Of a stretch of 15,742 nucleotides of DNA, positions 15,404 to 15,742 are shown in pieces. A program made the translations under genes and the position numbers. The notes beneath the pieces were generated by a model. That model did not search any database. It had not been told where the DNA came from and worked only from the letters and a program-made list of their open reading frames with translations. The number at the start of each line of letters is the position of its first letter. The first letter of the stretch is position 1. The DNA comes from Lachnospiraceae bacterium UBA7110 (GTDB lineage Bacteria > Bacillota > Clostridia > Lachnospirales > Lachnospiraceae). The stretch is taken from positions 14,349 through 30,090 of the forward strand of contig DKYC01000156.1 in NCBI GenBank assembly GCA_002492295.1, in the 5' to 3' direction.

Positions 15404-15742
15404 ATATCAAACAGGCGAAAAACCATATTAAAAATTCCATAAAACTGTATCTGAAAAAAGACGAATACGGCGACTACCGCATTCCTGTCGTGCGTCAGCG
15501 CCCGATTTTCCTGCTGGGATCGCCCGGCATCGGTAAAACAGCGATTATGGAGCAGATTGCGCAGGAGCTTGGCATTGCGCTGGTGAGCTATTCCATGACG
15601 CACCACACGAGGCAGTCGGCGCTGGGGCTTCCGTTTATCGATCATCGGGAATTTGAGGGAAAAGAGTATGATGTGTCGGAGTACACGATGAGCGAGATCA
15701 TCTCCTCTATTTATGAGGTGATGCGGGAGAGCGGCCTGAAAG
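15400..15742 (+). CDS. MoxR-type AAA+ ATPase (partial, runs off the window)
   Basis: Only the first 114 codons are present. The ATG overlaps the VWA stop (ATGA), and GGAGGG at 15389-15394 lies 5 bases upstream, so it is translationally coupled. Walker A is GSPGIGKT at residues 40-47, preceded by the strand PIFLL. TRQSALGLP near residues 71-79 fits a MoxR-like family in which the loop reads a partner or substrate. Walker B and the sensors lie beyond the window. Such ATPases work with VWA partners to mature or remodel protein complexes. A restriction-related AAA+ role is less likely, because the sequence lacks the McrB-type context seen at 10780-12468. Confidence 0.85.
   Translation, partial: MNIKQAKNHIKNSIKLYLKKDEYGDYRIPVVRQRPIFLLGSPGIGKTAIMEQIAQELGIALVSYSMTHHTRQSALGLPFIDHREFEGKEYDVSEYTMSEIISSIYEVMRESGLK

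Noticed and set aside
1..15742. CRISPR array, insertion sequence or prophage genes
   Set aside because: No spaced direct repeats, transposase, integrase or phage motifs were seen; the only tandem repeat is the 18-bp coding repeat.

Overview
The window looks like chromosomal DNA from a Gram-positive Clostridia, most likely a Lachnospiraceae-type gut bacterium. This rests on the AT-leaning, A/G-rich coding style, strong AGGAGG-type ribosome sites, glycine tRNAs with U73 and no encoded CCA, and the kinds of genes present. No species can be named from the sequence alone. All genes lie on the + strand.

Left end (1-436): a partial tRNA, probably Gly, is followed by complete tRNA-Gly(CCC) and tRNA-Gly(GCC). 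The last has its own promoter-like sequence and a terminator hairpin. Then comes a short regulatory stretch with a perfect 14-bp palindrome over a candidate -10 box.

Cell-envelope region (437-7082): murI (glutamate racemase, D-Glu for peptidoglycan) is followed, after two hairpins and a candidate promoter, by a gene for a 1907-residue exported protein. That protein has a signal peptide, a short acidic tandem repeat, a Big_2-like segment, a chain of Ig-like modules and a C-terminal membrane anchor.

Accessory/metabolic pair (7171-8894): an SGNH/GDSL hydrolase, whose true start is a GTG behind AGGAGG, and a flavodoxin-fold NAD(P)H oxidoreductase.

Restriction-modification cassette (8904-13980): three tightly packed genes encode a DNA cytosine-C5 methyltransferase with a roughly 230-residue helical insertion between motifs II and IV, a McrB-like AAA+ motor, and a LlaJI/McrC-like PD-(D/E)XK nuclease. 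The arrangement resembles LlaJI and BsuMI, McrBC-related motor restriction systems that protect a specific site by m5C methylation. Here there is one methyltransferase instead of two. It is the most interesting part of the window.

Right end (14027-15742): a VWA-domain protein with a degenerate metallopeptidase-like N-terminus overlaps by ATGA with a MoxR-type AAA+ ATPase that runs off the window. The two are probably a chaperone-like pair. Whether they work with the restriction cassette is unknown.
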